64,000 nucleotides of DNA from Silene latifolia (taxonomy: Eukaryota > Streptophyta > Magnoliopsida > Caryophyllales > Caryophyllaceae), in assembly GCF_048544455.1 (NCBI RefSeq), contig NC_133534.1, positions 33,790,217-33,854,216 on the forward strand. The letters run 5' to 3'. Below the pieces are notes generated by a model, which was not told the origin of the DNA, made no database searches, and saw only the letters and a list, made by a program, of their open reading frames with translations. How positions within the stretch are numbered: the first letter of the stretch is position 1; the number at the start of each line of letters is the position of its first letter. The translations under genes were made by a program, and so were the position numbers. Below, piece after piece: positions 1 through 12,195 of the stretch.

Positions 1-442
1 ATAATGTGCATAGTTATTGTGAGTGGCAACGTAAAATTTAGGGAGTACACGGTAAATACGGGTAAGATGAGACCCTCAAGGTCAGTGAATCCGCACCCAA
101 TCAAGAGGCATGATTCACAAGAAGCCACCATTGACATCGAGGGTGCTAACCACTGTGACGGTATAGGGTAAGGGCAGACCGTAGGAGGAGAGTCTAGAGA
201 GTCCAGGTCATATATACGGAAGGAGCCGCCGTACTCGCCTGGGAGGATTAAGCGGCGATGATTGACCTCGGTAAATAATGCATTGAATTTGGGGGACGAA
301 ATCTCGGTTAGAAAAGACTTGGAAACGCATTTGAAGCGAAAGAGGTATTTAGCGGGTAATTTGGGGAGTATACATGAGAATATTAATTCCATGGGAAGGC
401 TAACTCTATAAAGTGGTTCAAGGGTTTTTAAATCTATATCCA
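1..442 (-). pseudogene. F-box protein pseudogene, 5' (N-terminal) part, cut by the window edge
   Basis: On the minus strand this encodes the start of an F-box protein with an F-box-associated region. It aligns with 46028-46283 plus 47562-47752 of the second copy, where the F-box core (LPMELILTCILPKLPAKS) reads clearly. The rest of the gene lies left of the window. Small indels near 225-245 relative to the other copy break the frame. The ATG is destroyed because a Helitron sits between its A and T (442/443). F-box proteins are substrate-recognition subunits of SCF ubiquitin ligases, but this copy cannot start normally and is judged dead. The Harbinger element that splits the second copy is absent here, so this copy shows the empty site (ggattaagcggcg near 250). 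Confidence 0.85.
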
Positions 443-1556
443 CTAGTATCGGTGCCCGGCTTCGCCCGGGCTACCTTTACTTACCATTAATTTTTTTTTC
501 ATTAAATAAAATTACTTGAAGTTGCATAACCCATAAATTTATCATTAATATATTTTTTATAACATATCCTAAAATTACGATGAAATAGATTTGAGACAAA
601 TTCACTACTCCCGCTATTAATATTTTAATCTTATTAATGAAACAATAGTAATATCATTTCACTACTTGCCCGTAATCATTGTTACTTTCATTACTCCCGC
701 CGTAGTTATTGTTACTGTCACTACTGCTGCATTAATATTGATAATTTCACTACTCCCGCCGTAGTTATTGTTACTTTCACTATTGCCGCATTAATATTGA
801 TTGTTTCACTACTCCCGTTGTTTCTACCACTCTCACTAATCTCGTTGATAATATTGTTACTTTTACTATTCAAATGAGTGATTACTATCATATAACTATA
901 TCCAATATTACTACTATTCTTTTCTTTACTGGCGAAATTACTTTTACTACTTAGGCATGCAATTTTAAGAGATATATATTTATATAAATATATTACATAT
1001 ATGCATTAAATCATATCGAAAGAATTATGCAATATTATATATTATGGAATCTAACTTAAATTATTTATAACCTATTTATTATATTTTTGTATGTTAAATA
1101 ATTAACATCTCTATACATCTAATAAACTATAAAGTTTAATAAAATTGCATAGATTTTAAATTTAATATATAATTTTATGATGATAATAATTAATACCATA
1201 AGTGTGCATGTTTATACTAATTAATTATTTTATTTTAAGGAAATTGACCATCTTCTAGTCTTCTATAAATATTTAGGAAAATTATCAGACATCTTCTTTC
1301 TTTTAGTCTCCTTGAAATTGATCATCTTAATTAATTATTTTATTTTAAGGAAATTGACCATATTTAGGAAAATTACCAAGCTTCTATATAATTTAATTTT
1401 AACCAAAACTATATAATATTTGCATTGAGATCCCTTAATCGGGTCCATCACACGGTGCTAGTGATTTAAAACTATATAGTATAATTAATTTGTATAACTT
1501 TCTTTAATTACATTAAAGTCCCTTGGTTTCTGGATTTAATATATAGTATTGATTGA
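443..1556 (-). mobile_element. Non-autonomous Helitron inserted in an F-box start codon
   Basis: On the minus strand the element begins TCAATCAATACTATAT and ends with a GC-rich hairpin (GCCCGG / CCGGGC, around 453-471) followed by ACCGATACTAG, then host T. TC...CTAG ends, a subterminal hairpin, A^T insertion and no target duplication are the Helitron hallmarks. The second copy (47740-47770) shows the uninterrupted site, so both ends are fixed to the base. There is no coding capacity. The interior at 600-900 holds a degenerate tandem array built on a unit near TACTCCCGCCGTAGTTATTG. A related body lies at 37325-38260 in the opposite orientation. Confidence 0.85.
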
Positions 1557-2000
1557 TTGGAATTGGAATGTTTGTTTTGCAAGAACTGAGAAGGATGATA
1601 GTTTGGATTAGGGCAGAATTAATTAATGTTATTATATTATTATGTGTAAAGTTGTGGAAAACAATCATAAATATGTGTATACGGGACCTATTAGGAGTCT
1701 ATCACAATGCTATTAAGGTATATATCGAAATTATGGAAAATTACGTAAGAATATTATACTTCCTACAGATTTTCCTATTTTCTTACTTTATAATCCTGTT
1801 TTTGGAAAAAAAAGTCTTTTAACTAGGCATTACGATTTCGAAATCAGTTAAAAAAAAAAAAACGATCTCAAACAAGTTTCCGAGCTAGCTAAGGCTTTGC
1901 GTGCTCCGATTCAGCTTGGTTTGGCTTAAAAGCGTAATAAAAACGCGTAATTCATGGTGCTCAAAACATAAGTTGTATAAGGATCTCAAACAAGTTTCCG
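1557..2000. other. Duplicated upstream flank of the F-box pseudogene
   Basis: AT-rich sequence upstream of the pseudogene start. It matches 47753-47998 and, after a Helitron missing here, 48785-48957. Short open frames are present, but I recognise no product and would not call a gene. The junction at about 1795 (ttataatcctg) is the empty site of the Helitron in copy 2. Confidence 0.7.
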
Positions 2001-2813
2001 AGCCGAGCTTTTTTTAACCAAATCAAGGCCTAATATAATAATAGCGTCAAAAAAAATTCCGTCAACAATGATTCTCAATTGTATTCAACTATTGATTATG
2101 AGTTGACACTGTTCCTAGATCAATATCAGGTCTAATTAACAAAAATCGACAAGAATTGCACGATCAAGTACCTGCTAAAGTCCGATAATGGTGGGCAAAA
2201 GGCGGTGACATAGCTGCATTTTAACTTATGAGGTTCGGATTAACTTTATATCAATTATCGTTCTTAAACACAATATAAAAGGTAAACGAACAAACGATTG
2301 GGCGAAGGGAGTACAATAACGGAACTAATTAAAATGACCACAAATTCAACGTATATATATGGTGCATTATCACGTTACCTAATCCTAACTACTTCCCATG
2401 TAATGGAACAACGATGTCTCAGTAGTCAGTACATACACGATGAATACTTGTCAATGACAATTCGCCTACTTAATTCTAATACAGGTAAATGTTGCTATCA
2501 ATCAGAAATCGGAATGCTACTAGCGACAAGACGAGGACTCGAGGGGCGACTCAGTATTTGTTGGTACTACTCAAAATACTACAACAATCTATTACCGATG
2601 ATGACATTTTTTTTATACGTTTTTTAAAATCCGTCTTAGATATTTTAAAAAACGTATCCAATCGAATCTAACCAAGGATATATAACCAAAGTTTTGTTCA
2701 CAACGTTCATCTTTATAAAATAAATCGTCTTTGAATTCCTTATATTATTGCACACAAGCTAAATAATCGACTTTTAAGTAATCGCCCAAATAACAGATTA
2801 CCCAATACAATTG
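2001..2813. other. Intergenic, partly duplicated
   Basis: No gene recognised. The part from 2258 onward matches 49835-50448 with several indels. The part 2001-2257 has no obvious partner in the window. It is the downstream flank of the F-box gene at 2814-4106. Confidence 0.6.
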
Positions 2814-2843
2814 TTAGAATTCATCACTCAAATATAAGAACCT

Positions 2844-2874
<31 letters not shown>

Positions 2875-4106
2875 ACAACATCAACATCAACATCATCATC
2901 TTGTTTTTTGGATGATGAACGAATCGGTTGACCTCCCGGAAAGTTTAAGAGGCTCCCCTTGCATATATAAGCAAAAGAATAATAACTCCTATCAAGGCCT
3001 TCACCGTTGAATCCCGTCTCAGTGAATTGTTTCTCTCTAATATTGTACCATTTATATTTGTTTCTATACTTTCGTTTACACAATAGTTCACGTGATAATC
3101 CTTTGCAGTACGCAATAGGGTGGTAAACATCATTGTGGTCCTGCGCAGGAACGCTCATCAATTTAACCCAAGACTCTTTAACACCGTAGTCCTTCATAAC
3201 CCATACACTATAAGTCGACTTTTTCACATTGTAAAATGAAAAACTTAGTTGCCCTTCAAGCAAACCTAGGTGGCAAAGAGAACTATTATGATATTGTGGA
3301 GTCAAGTTGGAACCGATTTCACCCAAAAGAACATCAGGCAAGAGCACATCACTAGACCATCGTTCCGCTTTGACATCAAAACAACCAATTGTCGTCAAGC
3401 AATCATAATCTAAACCATCATAAAAAATCATCACAAGTAAATGGTTTTGTACAAGGACGGGATCATCAATACGTTGAAAGCTAGGGCTGATCCGTTTACG
3501 CTCGATACCTTTCCACGAATCACTATTCAAGCTATACACGATGACTTCCCTTACCATGTCAAGATAGTCAAATCCTTCATCGTATTTTACAAACCTGACG
3601 ATTTTGATATCGTCATTGAATTCATCATCTAAACAATGACACATGCCATAATGCACATACATAGAGTCACGGGGAACGAAAACTGTAGGGATTACACGGT
3701 AAATACGAGTAGCTAGGTTGAACAAGATGAGATCTTCAAGGTTGGTGTATCCGAACCCAATCAAGAGATAAGATTCGCAACATGCCACTATCGACCTGGA
3801 TTCCGATGCAAACTGTTTTGATGGTATTGGGTAAGGGCAAAGCGTAGGAGGAGAGTGCAGGGACTCCAATTCGTATATACGAAAGTTGTTGCAATCGCCT
3901 GGGATGATTAAGAGTCGAGGATTGACCTCTTGTAATAATGCATTGAATTTGGGAGATGAAATCTCCGTTAGAAACGATTTGGAAACGCATTTGAAGCGTA
4001 GGACGGATTTTACGGGTAATTTAGGGAGTATACATGTGAATATTAATTCAATTGGAAGGGTAACTGTAGTTGAAGATGGTTCTAGGGTTTTGAAACTTGC
4101 ATCCAT
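2814..4106 (-). CDS. F-box protein with F-box-associated domain, Asp-rich tail
   Basis: Intact single-exon frame of 430 residues. An F-box lies at about residues 15-60 (core LPIELIFTCILPKLPVKS, then RFKCVSKSFLTEISSPKF). The rest fits the plant F-box-associated type, including the GCFDVKAERWSS and YSVWVMKDYGVKESWVKL segments. Such proteins bind SKP1 through the F-box and recruit substrates to an SCF ubiquitin ligase; the substrate is unknown. The C-terminus ends in a run of Asp/Val encoded by a (GAT)n microsatellite, 15 residues shorter than in the paralogue at 50449-51786. Outside the tail I see only about three amino-acid differences between the copies. The start is the first Met before the F-box. 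Confidence 0.9.
2842..2902. repeat. (ATC)n microsatellite coding the Asp-rich tail
   Basis: A run of CAT/ATC triplets read on the minus strand as GAT codons. It lies inside the F-box reading frame and differs in length and interruptions from the equivalent tract at about 50500-50580. Confidence 0.85.
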
Positions 4107-4362
4107 CGTAAAAGGGTAAATTTGATTAGGGCAGAATAATTAAGGTCTTGAGGAGATGTACATGTTGTGGAAATCTTCTTTATGTATACATTCTAATTGA
4201 CAAATTTTACCAAACCCTATTTTCTTCTTAATAAATTACCGTAAAAATAATTAATTAAATCCAAAAAAAAAATATAAAAGACAGATCGAGGATATTTGAT
4301 CAAAAATCTAAAACGAGCCCGTAAGTGTGAAATAATTAATTAAATCCTAAAATATAAAAGAC
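4107..4362. other. Upstream region of the F-box gene, no gene seen
   Basis: AT-rich sequence between the F-box start codon and the first inverted-repeat element. It must contain the promoter of the minus-strand F-box gene, but I could not fix any element. It is identical, or nearly so, in copy 2 at 51787-52042. Confidence 0.5.
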
Positions 4363-4738
4363 CACAAATTGTTCAATAAAGCCGTCTCATAGCATAAAAC
4401 CGGCCCATTAATCAAAAGCCCCACAAATTCAAATGTTTTAAAAAGAAAATTAAATGTATGTTAACAGCAACTCTGTTATAGGACCGTCCTATAGCATAGG
4501 ACTGACCCAAAAGATGAAAAGCCCAAAGTTAACATATAATTACATTCATATTTCAATTTTATTTTGATTACCTGATATTTTATAATGAATACCACATATT
4601 TAAATATGCAAGTTATCAAGATAAAATATTATGTTACCAAAATAAATAATTATTTTACACATTTATTAACTTACTTAGTTGGGCTTTATGCCATTAGACT
4701 AGTCTTTTATTAAAAATAGTCCTATAGAACAATTTGTG
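4363..4738. repeat. Small inverted-repeat element (MITE-like)
   Basis: Ends CACAAATTGTTC and GAACAATTTGTG are inverted repeats, with weaker symmetry further in (…aaagccc at both sides). Inside, at 4465, is a second terminus-like sequence CAGCAACTCTGTTATAGGAC resembling the end of the neighbouring element at 4777. No coding capacity and no convincing target duplication. The same structure is at 52043-52418. Confidence 0.5.
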
Positions 4739-4859
4739 CTTCTTTAATAATGCAGCCTGCTCCTTATCTTCCCAAACAGTAACTCTCCTATAGGACCGTC
4801 TTATAGCATAGGACGGATCCAATAAGAGAATTAGCCCATTAAAAATAATTATGAGAATT

Positions 4860-5785
4860 AAAAACAAACCAATTTAAAACCCGAAAAACTCTGCTGCCTT
4901 CACCATACGTTCATTTGCTTCTTCAAATCCAAAAAATCCAATGGCCGTTAACCATCCCTGCCACCTCCTCGATCCCCGCCCCATCACCGCATCATCCCGT
5001 TAACCACCAGATCTACAACTTTTGCAGCGATTACCTTTTCCCTTTCTTGATAGTTTGTAACGTCGACGGCAACAATTCGCTCTTTCTCTATAAAGAGCCG
5101 TGAAGGTAACAACTATAGAGATGACTCTCTGAGCCACACACGATGGTGATGATTAGTCGGTTACCAACAACCAGGTTCAAAATCTAATCGCGGAAACTTG
5201 ATTACTCATGTATTTATATTAAAAACTTTTGAGTTTGCAGCTTAATATTATGGGTTTTTTTTTTTATTTGAATTCAATTACTCCACATGAGCTTTTGATT
5301 TACTCCGTTTATGAGTTTCAGATTTAAAACTAAAGTTTAATACTTCTAAATTTTAACTGATTGTTTTAATTTGAATACTCCTAATTTTATGTTGACAACT
5401 TTGAATTTTAACTCGGAATTTTTCTACCTGAGAAAGCATCTAAATTGTTTAACTCCGAGAACCTCCAAATTTAGCTTAAAAACTTTAATGTAATAATGAA
5501 GAAAAGTGAAGTTGTTATTTCGTATCTTTTGGTAAGATTTTAGAATAATACTGAAAATGGTGGTAATTAAACTAAAATCCATATTTTCAAGATTAAACTT
5601 ACATTGTAAATACATAACTATAACTCAGGCGTGAGTTTTCAACCTAAATTTATGGGTTTTAAAGATTAAACTTACAGAAGTTAAATAGCAAAATTGATGT
5701 AGAAATTTTGACTAAATTTAAAATCTATTTTTAATTTAAAATCAAGGTTTTCAATATAAAAGCATAAATATTCAATTAAAACAAG
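4860..5785. other. Interior of the TIR element, no gene recognised
   Basis: Between the left inverted repeat and the LINE tail. Positions 4890-5110 are GC-richer and hold a short open frame with no recognised domain; this could be a captured gene fragment. Positions 5200-5780 are very AT-rich. Duplicated at 53410-54335. Confidence 0.45.
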
Positions 5786-5847
5786 TTTTTTTTTTTTTTT
5801 TGATGAGAATGAACGATAACATTAAACACAAGAAGGTTCAATACAAA

Positions 5848-8800
5848 TTAGGGGGGAGGGTCCGGGGATAAAGGAGTACAAACATGAGCAAGATCCGAAT
5901 TATACAAAGATAAAACAAAAGTAGGCGGTGCTACATCCCGACTAAAGACGCCCCCATTAGAGCTCGAGTCATGTAAAGCGAACTTGGAAATGGCATCCGC
6001 AACATGGTTAGTCGATCTTTTCTCATAGATAATGATCGTTGAAGGTGAGGCTTTTGAGAGATCCCTGCATTCCAAAATGATGTTAGTGTAAGGCCCACAA
6101 GGAGCCGAGTTTCCCAAAATCGCATTTACCGCAAGTGAACAATCAGAACTGACAATAAAATTTCCAATGTTTGAGGCTGCAAAGGTAAGACCATTCTTAA
6201 TCGCAAGAAGTTCGGAGATGAAGGGGTTAGGGGCTAACAATCTGATGGACCAACCTTTTATCCAAACACCTAAAGGGGAACGGGATACACACGCGAGACC
6301 AGCTAAGGAGGAAGAAGGACAAAAGGCCGCATCGACGTTGATCTTAGACCAACTAGGCGGAGGAGGGGCCCAACGGTTTGGGTAAAAAGATGTGGCGGGT
6401 GCTAGACAGAGGGTTAAGAGGGGGGTGGGCTGGTGGTGTGTGGTGTGCGGGTGGGAAGCAGGCTGACAAGAAGTAGGGGTCTGGACTGGCAGACCTGAGT
6501 GCGAGCAGAGAGGGGTGGAAGCACAGGTGTAAGTGCATTGGGCATTGCTCCATTGAGAGGCAAGGGAGGATGAGTGAGTGATCCAAATGGAGTCAATAGG
6601 GAGGTTAGAACCCGAGAAGACGAAGTCATTTCGCCTGAGCCAGAGGCGCCAAGTGAGGAAGGAGAAGAGCGTAACCCAAGACTTGTTAGTAGAAGTGCAA
6701 TTTTCCTTAATCCAAGGTTGGAGGGGGAGGGAGTAGAAATTATGGGGGAGGGTGAAATTATCCCAAACAGAAAGGGCATGGGTGCAATCACGGAGGATGT
6801 GAAGTGTATTTTCATCTAACGAAGGGCTAAGGCAAGATGTGCAATGTGGTGAATGGATGACACGTCTTTTGTAAAGAGTGAGGTTATGAGGTAATTTGTC
6901 CCACCAGGATAACCAAATGAAGAGTTTGATGCGGGGTTGGGATGGAATGTCCCACAGCCAGCTCATGTCAAGCGGGGGCAGAGGATGATGCGGGTCACCC
7001 AGGATGTGATTATAAGAAGCCCCAATTGAGAATTTGTTCTTGGAGGCGAAGGACGAAGAAATGAGGTCAGGAAGAGGGGTGGAGGGGAGGGGGATAGAGA
7101 GGATGGTTATTGTGATAAAGGGGGGGAGGTCATATTCAAGAGAGTCAAGGTCCCACTGACCGTTGTTGATAATTGTGCACAGCAAGTCGGTGTCGGAGGA
7201 GGGGGAGAGGGGTCCATGAAGGCAATTTCTTAAGGGTCCGAGAGGGGACCAATTGTCGTGCCAAAGGCGGATGGTGGAACCATCGCCGATGGACCAAGTG
7301 AGGGAGGGTTGGAGAAAAGACCAACCGATGCCAATGCCCCCCAAATGTGAGATCCACGCCTAAAGGAGGGATGGGTAGGATCAGTGTGGAGATATTTACT
7401 ATGCAAGGCAATGGAGGTGAAGTTGCCTTTGAGGCAGAAAATCTTCCAAGCAAGTTTGGTAGAATGGGCAGCATTGAGAGGTTGGGCTTTTTTAATTCCA
7501 AGCCCGCCATTAGCTTGCGATTTAGTAACAAGGTCCCAGTTTGAGAGGTGTAGTTTGCGGGAGGAGAGGCTAGACCAAAGGAAGGATCTATTGGTTTTGT
7601 CGATGAGAGAGGAGATAGAGGAGGGGAGGTGGAGACATTGCATGAGATGGGATGGGAATGCATTAAGGGTGGATTTGATGAGGCAGAGTCTAGCAGGGCG
7701 AGAGAGGAAGCGCGTCTTCCAATTGGCAAGTTTTGCACTGATCTGATCTATGATGGGCTGGAGGTCAGATTTGTTGGGCTTTCGGGGGAGGAGGGGGAAC
7801 CCAAGGTAAGTTCCAAGGTTAGAGGCTTTCTTAATGCCAAGGGAGTCTTCAAAAAGGGAAATGTTATGTGGGTGGGTCTTTTTGGAGAAGAAAAGCTTGC
7901 TCTTGGAAGTATTAATTTTTTGGCCCGAAGCCGAGCAAAATTGGAGGAGGACATCCTGAAGGGCACAAAGATTGCTTTCAGAAGCCCGTCCAAAGAGAAG
8001 GAGGTCATCTGCGAAGAGGAGGTGAGAGAAGGTGGCTCCTCCTTTTCCAAGTGGGAAAGGAGTCCAGGAAGAGTCGGCACAAGATGAGTGAATGGATTTG
8101 GAGAGGGCCTCCATGCAGAGGATGAAAAGGTAGGGGGAGAGGGGATCACCTTGGCGGAGACCCCTAGAGGGGAGAAAAGGGGGGGTAGGAGAACCATTTA
8201 AGGTAACAGAGGAGGTGACATTGGTGACACAGTTCATGATGAGCGAGATTGTGTCATTGTCAAACTTGGAGTCAGAAAGGCAAGAGCGAATAAAATCTCA
8301 CTCAAGCCGGTCAAAGGCTTTTTCTAAGTCGAGCTTAAGGGCAAACCAACCTTTCTTGCATCTGGATGCACCCATGGAATGAATGATCTCAGAGGCAATA
8401 ATATAATGAGAGTCGGTGCCCCGCCCAGGGATAGAACTCCCTTGGTTAGGAGAGATTAAGAGGGGCATGATGGGTTTGAGACGGTTAACAATGATCTTGG
8501 TGACGACTTTATAAACCGTGTTACAAAGGCTAATTGGCCGAAATTGTTTAATGGAGCTGGGGGAGAGGACTTTGGGAATGAGGGAGATTGTGGTAGCATT
8601 GATGGCAGAGGGAATGGAAAGGGTGTCAAAAATATTTAAGATGAAGGGAATGAGGTCAGAAGAAATGGTACTCCAACAATTCTTGAAGAAACCAAAGATG
8701 AAACCGTCGGGCCCGGGGCTTTACCAGATCCTAAGGAAAAGAGAGCGGTGTGGATTTCCTCCAAAGAGGGTTTGGTGCGGCGGAAGGTAGGGCTGGTCAC

Positions 8801-10044
8801 GGGGGCAGGTCTAGTGCAAAAGTCCTTTTGGGATGTGTATAAGTGGAGAAAGAATGAGGTGATGTGTTTAGTGAGCTCAGCCGGCGAGTTGTAAGTGATT
8901 CCGACGTCATCGTCAAAGAAAGGATGCGGTTATGGACACAACGGATAGTAACGGATTTATGAAAGAAGGCCGTGTTGCGGTCTCCATCATTAAGCCAGCT
9001 GATACGAGAGCGGTCTTTCCAGTAAGCACACTCAAGGTCGAGAACACGATTAAGGGAAAGAGAAAGAGAGTCATTCAGGTTCTGGAGGAAGGATGAGTTT
9101 GGGTGGAGGCAAAGTTGAGCTTGAGTTCCTTTGAGGCGGTTGATAAGGGATTTTTTTTCCTTGGATAGTTTCCCTATAGTGGTAGAGGCCCAGGTTGAGA
9201 GGTGTGTGCTAAGAAGTCCAAGTTTGGTGGGAAGGGTCTCGTCGAGTCCGCACCAGGTGGTGAAGACAAAGGGGTGGAAGGATGGCTCACGAAGCCATAA
9301 AGATTCAAACTTGAAAGCCGGAGGGGGGGAGGTGGGTGTGTTGATGATGGTGTCCAGGAGGATGGGGCAGTGGTCAGATGAGAGGCGGATGAGGTGATTG
9401 TTGTGGGAGTTTGGAAAGGTGTCAAGCCAAGCATGATTAACCCAAACCCGGTCAAGGCGTTCTAAGATAGGGTTGGTCCGTCTATGGTTAGTCCAGGTAA
9501 ACTTGGGACCAGTGAATCCCAAGTCCAAGAGGTTACACATATTCATGGTATCATTAAACAGGTTGACTCTGTTAAGAATAACACTCCTGCCACCGAATTT
9601 TTCGGAGGCAGACGAAACTTCATTGAAATCACCTAGACAGGTCCAGGGCAGAGACAAGTTGTCAGCAAGGTCAATGAGAGAATCCCACAAAAGTTTTTGA
9701 AGTCTGAACTTAGGACTGGCATAAATAGCAGTAAGAAAAAAGGTGATGTTTGTAGAGGTTACCTGAACCACCGCATTAATGAGCTGGCCTCCCTTGTTCA
9801 CAGTCGTGACCGAGACGTCCCTAGCATTCCAAAGGATCATAATACCACCGGAGAAGCCAATGGGATCAACGATGTCAGAGGAATCGAAAGGGAGATTCTG
9901 CACAATGTCAATCGCGTTCTGTCCCGCGACTCTGGTTTCCGAGAGAATAAAAATGTCAGGTTTATGGGCATTGATGAGGTAGGTGATGTGGGGTTTAAAA
10001 GATGGCCTAGCGATCCCTCTACAATTCCAGAAAATGATCTTCAT
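5848..10044 (-). pseudogene. LINE ORF2: endonuclease, reverse transcriptase, RNase H (broken)
   Basis: The start is the Met before IIFWNCRGIARPS, the first endonuclease motif. Further endonuclease motifs are LGDFNEV and SSDHCPILLD. Reverse transcriptase follows: RPISLCNTVYKVV, LKLDLEKAFDRLE, GLRQGDPLSPYLF and the catalytic FADDLLLF. A Cys/His region (HCTSCLSPSLDENTLHIL) and RNase H (INVDAAFCP … SSDCSLAVNAIL) complete it. The Trp after FDRLE is TGA, truncating the polymerase, and small indels near 7340, 8720-8790 and 8920 shift the frame. The product would nick target DNA and reverse-transcribe its RNA, but this copy cannot. Confidence 0.85.
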
Positions 10045-12195
10045 GTTACAGTGGATAAGGAAGGAGTCAAGGAGGTCAGTTTGATCTGCCGCCAGCGGAT
10101 TTGGACCTTCCCCGAGGACGTCCCGTTCCGCTTTCCCCAGGAAGGATGCAAGTATGGTCCGTGGACCCACAGTGCGGTAGTCTTTCCATTCTACCCTCAT
10201 GTCCAACTCTTTCAATTTCAAGGTGGTATGAATCAGAACTACCCCATTTGAGAAGCTGGCCACTTGGAGCTTCTTGGAAGTTAAACTCAATGGAAAGGCC
10301 CTTCCCAATCGAGGTAAGATGGGAGAGGGGCCTATGAGAAAGCTCAGCTCCTGCGGAAAAACCAGAGGTGGGCAAGTTGGTTGCTCCTGGCGAATCAGCC
10401 ATTGGAGGATGCAGCGTAGCACGAGTGGCAGTCCTTCGAGATCGCTGAAGTCGGGTAGGTGAGCAGGAATTAGACGACGCTCGAGAGAGAACGGGTCTAC
10501 CATTTTTAGGTTTAGAGTTTCTGGTGGGGGGGAGCGAGGATGGGCTAGGAGCTGGCGGATGAAGAGCTCGCAGATTGGAGGCGAGTCTAGCAGAGGACCT
10601 AACAGGTATGTTATTGTGTTAATTGGGTCTCTGGAAGGGTTAGAGGTGGGAGTTGGAAGTAAGCCAGGGAGGTTGTTTTTGGATTTATAGGAAGAAGGAT
10701 GACAGGTGGTGGTGGATATCGAGGGGGGTCCTTGAACAGGAGTGGTGTTGGTGGCATGGTAGAGGGAATGAAAAGACGAGAGGAGGTGGGTGTTTGGCGG
10801 TTCATGGTTTGGTGTCCTGGTGGTTTTATTTTTTTTATTTTGCCAGGAGGAGAGGGGGGGTGTAGAAGGTGAGTGAAGGAGGGTTGAATTTGTTTTCCCA
10901 AGGAGGTAAAGGGAAGGGGAGGTAACAGGTGGGTGGGGGATAGAAAGAAGAGTATTAAGAAGGATATTGTCCAGGGGATTCTTTTTCAGAAAGGATAAAG
11001 GGGAAGGACAAGAGGGTGGGGTAGGGGTAATTTTAAAAATATCAAAGGAGTTGACAATAGCTGGGAATGGGGCAATAACTTTATTCTGCGGTACATTTGA
11101 CACAAGAGCTTTATTCTTATAAGGGATAATAGTCCAATTATCATTGTTGTTTTTTGGGTCAGTCAAAGGGGTAGCCTTGGAAGTGGCGTGTTGGTCAACA
11201 CCCACAGGAGGACTCATTTTACATTTCTCCGGTTGATTAACCGGTCTGGGGTCAGGGATGCAGGGGCCAGACGAATCAGGACACTTCCCATAACTGAAAG
11301 ATTTGCAAAAGGAGCAAATAATTTGTTTATCAGCAATTTTTACCTCCTGGCACAGGGAACCAATCCAGACCTTTGACGGCGGTGGCGAAGTTTGGTCGAG
11401 GTAGACAGAGATTCTTGCGAATCTGGAATTTTTATTTTTCATTCCATTGTTGTCAAATTTAATGAACCCACCAAGTTTGTCTCCAATTGCGCGGAGGACG
11501 TCAATGCGGTGGTACTCGATCGGCAACTCCGGTAGAACAATCCAAGTTGGAATAGACGAGATTGTTGCAAGGGAGGGGCGAAAATCCGGAGCCCAGTCTT
11601 GAACATGGAGGTAATGGCCATGGACGAACCAAGGTCCGTTCATTTTAATTGCATTTAAAGCAGAAATCCTCTCTAATTTGCAAGAGTAAAACCCTTTACC
11701 CAAACCAATTAGATCAATTTTTCCGTCGAGTTTCCACAGAATCCGAAGGGTGTTTGCGAGGTGCCCAGATTCAATGGACTTGCCCATAACTTTGATGATG
11801 AGGGAGTTTTTCCAAGGTGAATGAATTGAATTGAGCAGGTCAGCTGGTAATTCAATCGAAATCGAGTCGGAATCGGGTATTCCCGATGGGTTACGAGAAG
11901 GGGGAAAGGGGTTCTGATGGTTAAAGGGGGGAAAGATAGAGGAGGTTAAGGCGGATTTGTAGGTTGAGGGGAGGAGTTTGTTTGGTGGGACGACGGTACC
12001 GGTGGTGGGGGTAGTGGTGGTGGAGCGGGGGATTGGAGTCGGAGAGAGTACCCGGATAGAAGGCGAGGGATCATTGTGCAGAATCTCATGGACGGTCGGC
12101 GCAGTGGAAGGTGAACTAGGGGAGGGGTTTGCATGTGCGATAGGCGGTGGTTCTAGGTGGGTTGTTGGTGGTTGCTGAGGTTGGGGATCACTCAT
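10045..12195 (-). CDS. LINE ORF1: nucleic-acid-binding protein (fused to ORF2 frame here)
   Basis: Begins MSDPQPQQPPTTH and has a Pro/Ser-rich start. A DUF4283-like domain lies at about residues 110-245 (SLIIKVMGKSIESGHLANTL … WIVLPELPIEYHRIDVLRAI), followed by a short Cys cluster (CSFCKSFSYGKC) and a Pro-rich tail. ORF1 proteins of plant LINEs coat the element RNA. In this copy the frame runs without a stop into the endonuclease. In copy 2 the frame ends TGA overlapping the ORF2 ATG, so the fusion here most likely comes from a small indel near 10085-10140. Confidence 0.75.

Noticed and set aside
1553-1822. 89-residue frame with a hydrophobic end
   Set aside because: It starts inside the Helitron/host junction and has no conserved features; the homologous frame in copy 2 has a different end.
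4915-5103. Short Pro-rich frame upstream of the LINE
   Set aside because: No domain, no splice signals I trust; kept only as possible captured sequence.
7145-8197. Several 150-200-residue frames overlapping the LINE on both strands
   Set aside because: They are shadows of the GC-rich LINE ORF2; the reverse-transcriptase frame is the meaningful one.
9697-10251. 184-residue plus-strand frame
   Set aside because: Antisense to the LINE endonuclease, with no recognisable domain.
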